DNA from: Campylobacter geochelonis
Lineage (GTDB): Bacteria; Campylobacterota; Campylobacteria; Campylobacterales; Campylobacteraceae
NCBI RefSeq assembly: GCF_013201685.1
Contig: NZ_CP053844.1
Location: 1,612,001 to 1,676,000 of the forward strand
Length of the DNA: 64,000 nucleotides
Direction of reading: 5' to 3'
Shown one piece after another: positions 61,545 through 64,000 of the stretch (the first letter of the stretch is position 1; each line of letters opens with the position of its first letter). A model generated the notes under the pieces. It had not been told where the DNA came from, did no database searches, and worked only from the letters and a program-made list of their open reading frames with translations. Position numbers and translations under genes: made by a program.

Positions 61545-62090
61545 ATGAAAAAGATACTTTTTGCGCTTTCTTTGGTGGCTAGTTTGCTTTACGCAGAAAA
61601 ACCACCAACTGGAGTTATGCAGTTTAACAGCTTTATTTTAGATGAGTATTTTACTTTTAAAATCAATCCTATAAAAACAATTCCTTGTAAATTTGAACAA
61701 ATCGAGCTAATAACATTAAAAGACAGACCAGAGTGTTTAAAAAAGAAAAAAGCCATAGAAGCTTATAAAAAAGATCATAAAAAAGCTATAGAAAATCTTT
61801 TAAAACCTGGTAAAAGCTACTATGTTACCTTGCTAGAAAATCAAAAAACCTACTATATTTGCAGCGTTAGTGATAACAAAAAAAACCTAAGCCAACTTTT
61901 AGTAGAGCGTGGTTTTGCTATGCCAAATACGAGTAATAAATTTTTATTAGAACTTGCTAAAAAGGCTAGAAAAGAGGCTCGCGGTATGTTTGGTGGGGAT
62001 TTTAAACTCATAGGCGAGTGCATAGTCGATGGCACTCCAATACCTGGGCAAGAAGAGCCTGATGAAAAAGTCACATATTATAGCTACTAA
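61545..62090 (+). CDS. Exported SNase-like protein
   Basis: 181-aa protein with signal peptide (MKKILFALSLVASLLYA) and a C-terminal region resembling staphylococcal-nuclease-like (TNase) domains: LSQLLVERGFAMPN near 117-130 and LAKKARKEARGMFGG near 139-153. The active-site arginines of true thermonuclease are not evident, and the N-terminal barrel strands are diverged, so nuclease activity is doubtful. ATG 61545 has AAGGATTG upstream. It is followed immediately by thiE. Confidence 0.65.
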   Translation: MKKILFALSLVASLLYAEKPPTGVMQFNSFILDEYFTFKINPIKTIPCKFEQIELITLKDRPECLKKKKAIEAYKKDHKKAIENLLKPGKSYYVTLLENQKTYYICSVSDNKKNLSQLLVERGFAMPNTSNKFLLELAKKARKEARGMFGGDFKLIGECIVDGTPIPGQEEPDEKVTYYSY

Positions 62091-62091
62091 T

Positions 62092-62700
62092 ATGAAAAAC
62101 CAACTTTATGTCTTAACTGATGATTTTTACACGCCTGAAGAAACTATCATATCGCAAGTTAGAGAAATTTTAGAATGTGGCGTAAAAATGGTGCAATTTA
62201 GAAGTAAAAAAGAGCTAAAAAACGAACGCATAGCAGATGAGCTAATCGCGCTTTGTGATAAATTTGGCGCAAATTTGATTATAAATGATGATGTGAACTT
62301 AGCCTTGAAACTTGGCGCGCATGGCGTTCACATCGGAAAAGATGATGGCGAGCTAAAAGAGGCAAGAGCGCTTTTGGGAGATGATAAAATCATTGGAGTA
62401 AGTTGCTATAATGAGCTAAATTTAGCCCTAAACGCGCAAGAAAATGGCGCTAGTTACGTTGCTTTTGGCGCTGTTTTTCCAACTACAACCAAAAAAGATA
62501 CAACGAGCTTTAATGCACTAAATTTAGTTAAATTTAAAGAAAAACTTAGCATTCCAACCTGTCTAATCGGGGGTATAAATGCTTTAAACTTAGCCTCACT
62601 TTTAGAGTATCAAGCAGATTACTTAGCTATCGTGAGTGCCGCTTATAAGCCACTTTCAACCAAAGAAAACTTGCTAAATTTAAAAAAGATTATAGGATAA
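62092..62700 (+). CDS. thiE: ThiE, thiamine phosphate synthase
   Basis: Joins the thiazole and pyrimidine moieties into thiamine phosphate. The 202-aa TIM barrel shows the full active-site set: VQFRSK near 36, INDDVNLALKLGAHGVHIG near 71-89, and GAVFPTTTKKD near 128-138 with the TxTK phosphate loop, then LIGGIN near 162. It is the functional ThiE; the thi operon at 19.1-22.5 kb ends with a diverged relative. No ribosome site is clear, so translation may couple to the gene before it. Confidence 0.93.
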   Translation: MKNQLYVLTDDFYTPEETIISQVREILECGVKMVQFRSKKELKNERIADELIALCDKFGANLIINDDVNLALKLGAHGVHIGKDDGELKEARALLGDDKIIGVSCYNELNLALNAQENGASYVAFGAVFPTTTKKDTTSFNALNLVKFKEKLSIPTCLIGGINALNLASLLEYQADYLAIVSAAYKPLSTKENLLNLKKIIG

Positions 62701-62703
62701 TAG

Positions 62704-63480
62704 ATGGATTTTTTGCACGCGATTATACTTGGCGTTGTCGAGGGACTAACGGAATTTTTGCCGGTTAGTTCAACTGGACATATGATACTTACTTCGGAGC
62801 TTTTGGGTTTAGAGCAAACTAATACTTTAAAATGCTTTGAGGTAGTTATACAACTAGGCTCGATTTTAGCGGTTGTTTTTATGTTTTTTGACAAGCTTAG
62901 ACAAGATATAAATTTGTGGATTAAACTTGCGGTTGGTTTTGTGCCAACAGCGGCGATTGGCTTTTTGCTTTATAAACATATAAAAGCACTATTTAACCCA
63001 AGCACAGTCGCTTATATGCTTATAATAGGCGGTATTGTCTTTATAGCTATCGAGCTTCTGCGCCGCAAAAAACCAGTGCAAAATGAAGTCGCCACGCTAG
63101 ATGATATAAGCTTTAAACAAGCCTTTATTGTGGGCTTTTCACAATGTTTTGCTATGATTCCAGGAACTTCAAGAAGTGGCGCTACTATCATCGCTGGACT
63201 TTTGTGTGGGCTTAGTAGAAAAGTAGCAGCAGAGTTTAGCTTCTTGCTTGCGATTCCTACGATGTTTGCAGCAACTTTTTACGATGCATATAAAAATATC
63301 GATATTTTTAAAGAAAACTTAAACCACGCTTTTATCTTTTTACTAGGTGGTGCGGTTGCCTTTGTGGTAGCACTTTTAGCGGTTAAGCTTTTTATAAAAT
63401 TTGTTAGCAAGTTTGATTATATACCGTTTGGAATTTATCGTATTGCTGTCGGACTGTTGTTTTTAATCTGTATTTTATAA
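62704..63480 (+). CDS. uppP: Undecaprenyl-diphosphatase
   Basis: Recycles the lipid carrier of peptidoglycan synthesis by removing one phosphate; loss gives bacitracin sensitivity (BacA). The 258-aa protein has multiple helices and the two family motifs: GLTEFLPVSSTGHM near 14-27 and PGTSRSGAT near 155-163. Only 3 bases separate it from thiE. A hairpin follows. Confidence 0.95.
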   Translation: MDFLHAIILGVVEGLTEFLPVSSTGHMILTSELLGLEQTNTLKCFEVVIQLGSILAVVFMFFDKLRQDINLWIKLAVGFVPTAAIGFLLYKHIKALFNPSTVAYMLIIGGIVFIAIELLRRKKPVQNEVATLDDISFKQAFIVGFSQCFAMIPGTSRSGATIIAGLLCGLSRKVAAEFSFLLAIPTMFAATFYDAYKNIDIFKENLNHAFIFLLGGAVAFVVALLAVKLFIKFVSKFDYIPFGIYRIAVGLLFLICIL

Positions 63481-63500
63481 GTAAATTTTAAATTTACTTA
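63478..63500 (+). terminator. Hairpin after uppP
   Basis: Stem TAAGTAAATT/AATTTACTTA with a 3-nt loop at the uppP stop, followed by GGTTTTA. Confidence 0.55.
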
Positions 63501-63609
63501 GGTTTTACGATAAATCTCTAGTTAAGCAACAAAAAAAAGCTTTTTATGATAGTTTGAGTTTAGCAAACCTAACTTTAAAAAATTACCATTTCAAGCATAG
63601 TAGGCATTT

Positions 63610-64000
63610 ATGAAAACTTTAAAAAGAGTGTTTTTTATCGCTATTTTTGTTTATATTGCTACTGTTTTAACTCTTTTTTTATTTCAAGAAAAGCTGATTT
63701 TTGTGCCAACTAAAGTTGATACAAAGTATAAATTTAACTTTGACTCACCATTTAAAGAGCTAAATTTAAAAGCTAATGATGGCGCTATTTTAAATGGAGT
63801 TGTCTTTAAAGCTAAAAAAGCCAAAGGCGCAGTTTTATTTTTCCATGGAAATGCTGGCTGGATTAAAAACTGGGAAAATGCTAAAAACGTCTGGCTTGAG
63901 TTGGGGTATGATTTTTATCTGTTTGACTATAGAGGTTATGGCAAAAGTGGCGGGAAAATCAACAGCGAAAAAGAGCTTTTTATCGATGCAAAACTGATGT
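63610..64000 (+). CDS. Alpha/beta hydrolase (3' end beyond the window)
   Basis: Open from ATG 63610 to the right edge. The first 25 residues form a membrane anchor or signal (FFIAIFVYIATVLTLFLF). The hydrolase fold follows with FFHGNAGWI (oxyanion-hole HGN) near 76-84 and YRGYGKSGGK near 107-116, typical of BEM46/YfhR-like serine hydrolases. The catalytic nucleophile lies beyond the edge. Substrate unknown. Confidence 0.8.
   Translation, partial: MKTLKRVFFIAIFVYIATVLTLFLFQEKLIFVPTKVDTKYKFNFDSPFKELNLKANDGAILNGVVFKAKKAKGAVLFFHGNAGWIKNWENAKNVWLELGYDFYLFDYRGYGKSGGKINSEKELFIDAKLM

Noticed and set aside
63794-63997. 67-aa frame near the right edge
   Set aside because: It lies out of frame inside the alpha/beta hydrolase gene that starts at 63610 and shows HGN and YRGYGKS motifs.

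Overview
This is AT-rich DNA (about one third G+C by eye) with the gene content of a Campylobacter chromosome. The genus signals are a MOMP-type porin, a napAGHBFLD nitrate reductase operon without napC, a TupABC tungstate transporter, an ispDF fusion, an HP1021/Cj1608-type orphan regulator next to a sat-like gene and pgpA, and a thiSFGH cluster. Placement near the fetus/hyointestinalis/lanienae group is a guess from sequence style. No phage, plasmid or insertion sequence was seen.

Layout. 1-12.1 kb: ftsY (cut by the edge), radA, a degenerate GGDEF protein, dps, galU-pgi, divergent tupA / tupBC, an IMPACT-family protein, and a four-gene envelope cluster with an LpoB-like lipoprotein. 12.1-19.0 kb: a minus-strand block with two unusual heavy-metal-type P-type ATPases, a small HMA2-like protein, a membrane-anchored ferritin-like protein and several small membrane proteins. 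It sits behind two Fur-box-like sequences and resembles the ferrosome (fez) iron-storage organelle clusters. 19.1-33.2 kb: thiamine genes, an ABC-F protein, dapD, mrp, ispDF, the orphan regulator, a sat-like gene, pgpA, a divergent pseudopilin trio and uvrB.

33.2-37.4 kb: almost gene-free apart from sodC. It holds five large tandem arrays with different units (13, 9, 10, 9 and 12 bp, about 16 to 50 copies) plus one- or two-copy seeds. All arrays are almost pure G/T on the + strand. They lie inside diverged copies of one AT-rich module with shared flanks. 37.4-47.7 kb: a cytochrome c, the major porin, a small lipoprotein and the nap operon, whose promoter has an inverted repeat centred at about -41.5. 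47.7-54.1 kb: a split ThrE-type exporter, a two-component system beside an arylsulfate sulfotransferase, and a pseudopilin. 54.1-64 kb: a CAU tRNA in a poor-coding stretch, a DUF2130 protein, putP, a polar amino acid ABC transporter with two binding proteins, an exported SNase-like protein, thiE, uppP and the start of an alpha/beta hydrolase.

The two parts most worth attention are the Fur-linked ferrosome-like block (12.1-19.04 kb) and the expanding G/T repeat modules around sodC (33.5-37.4 kb).
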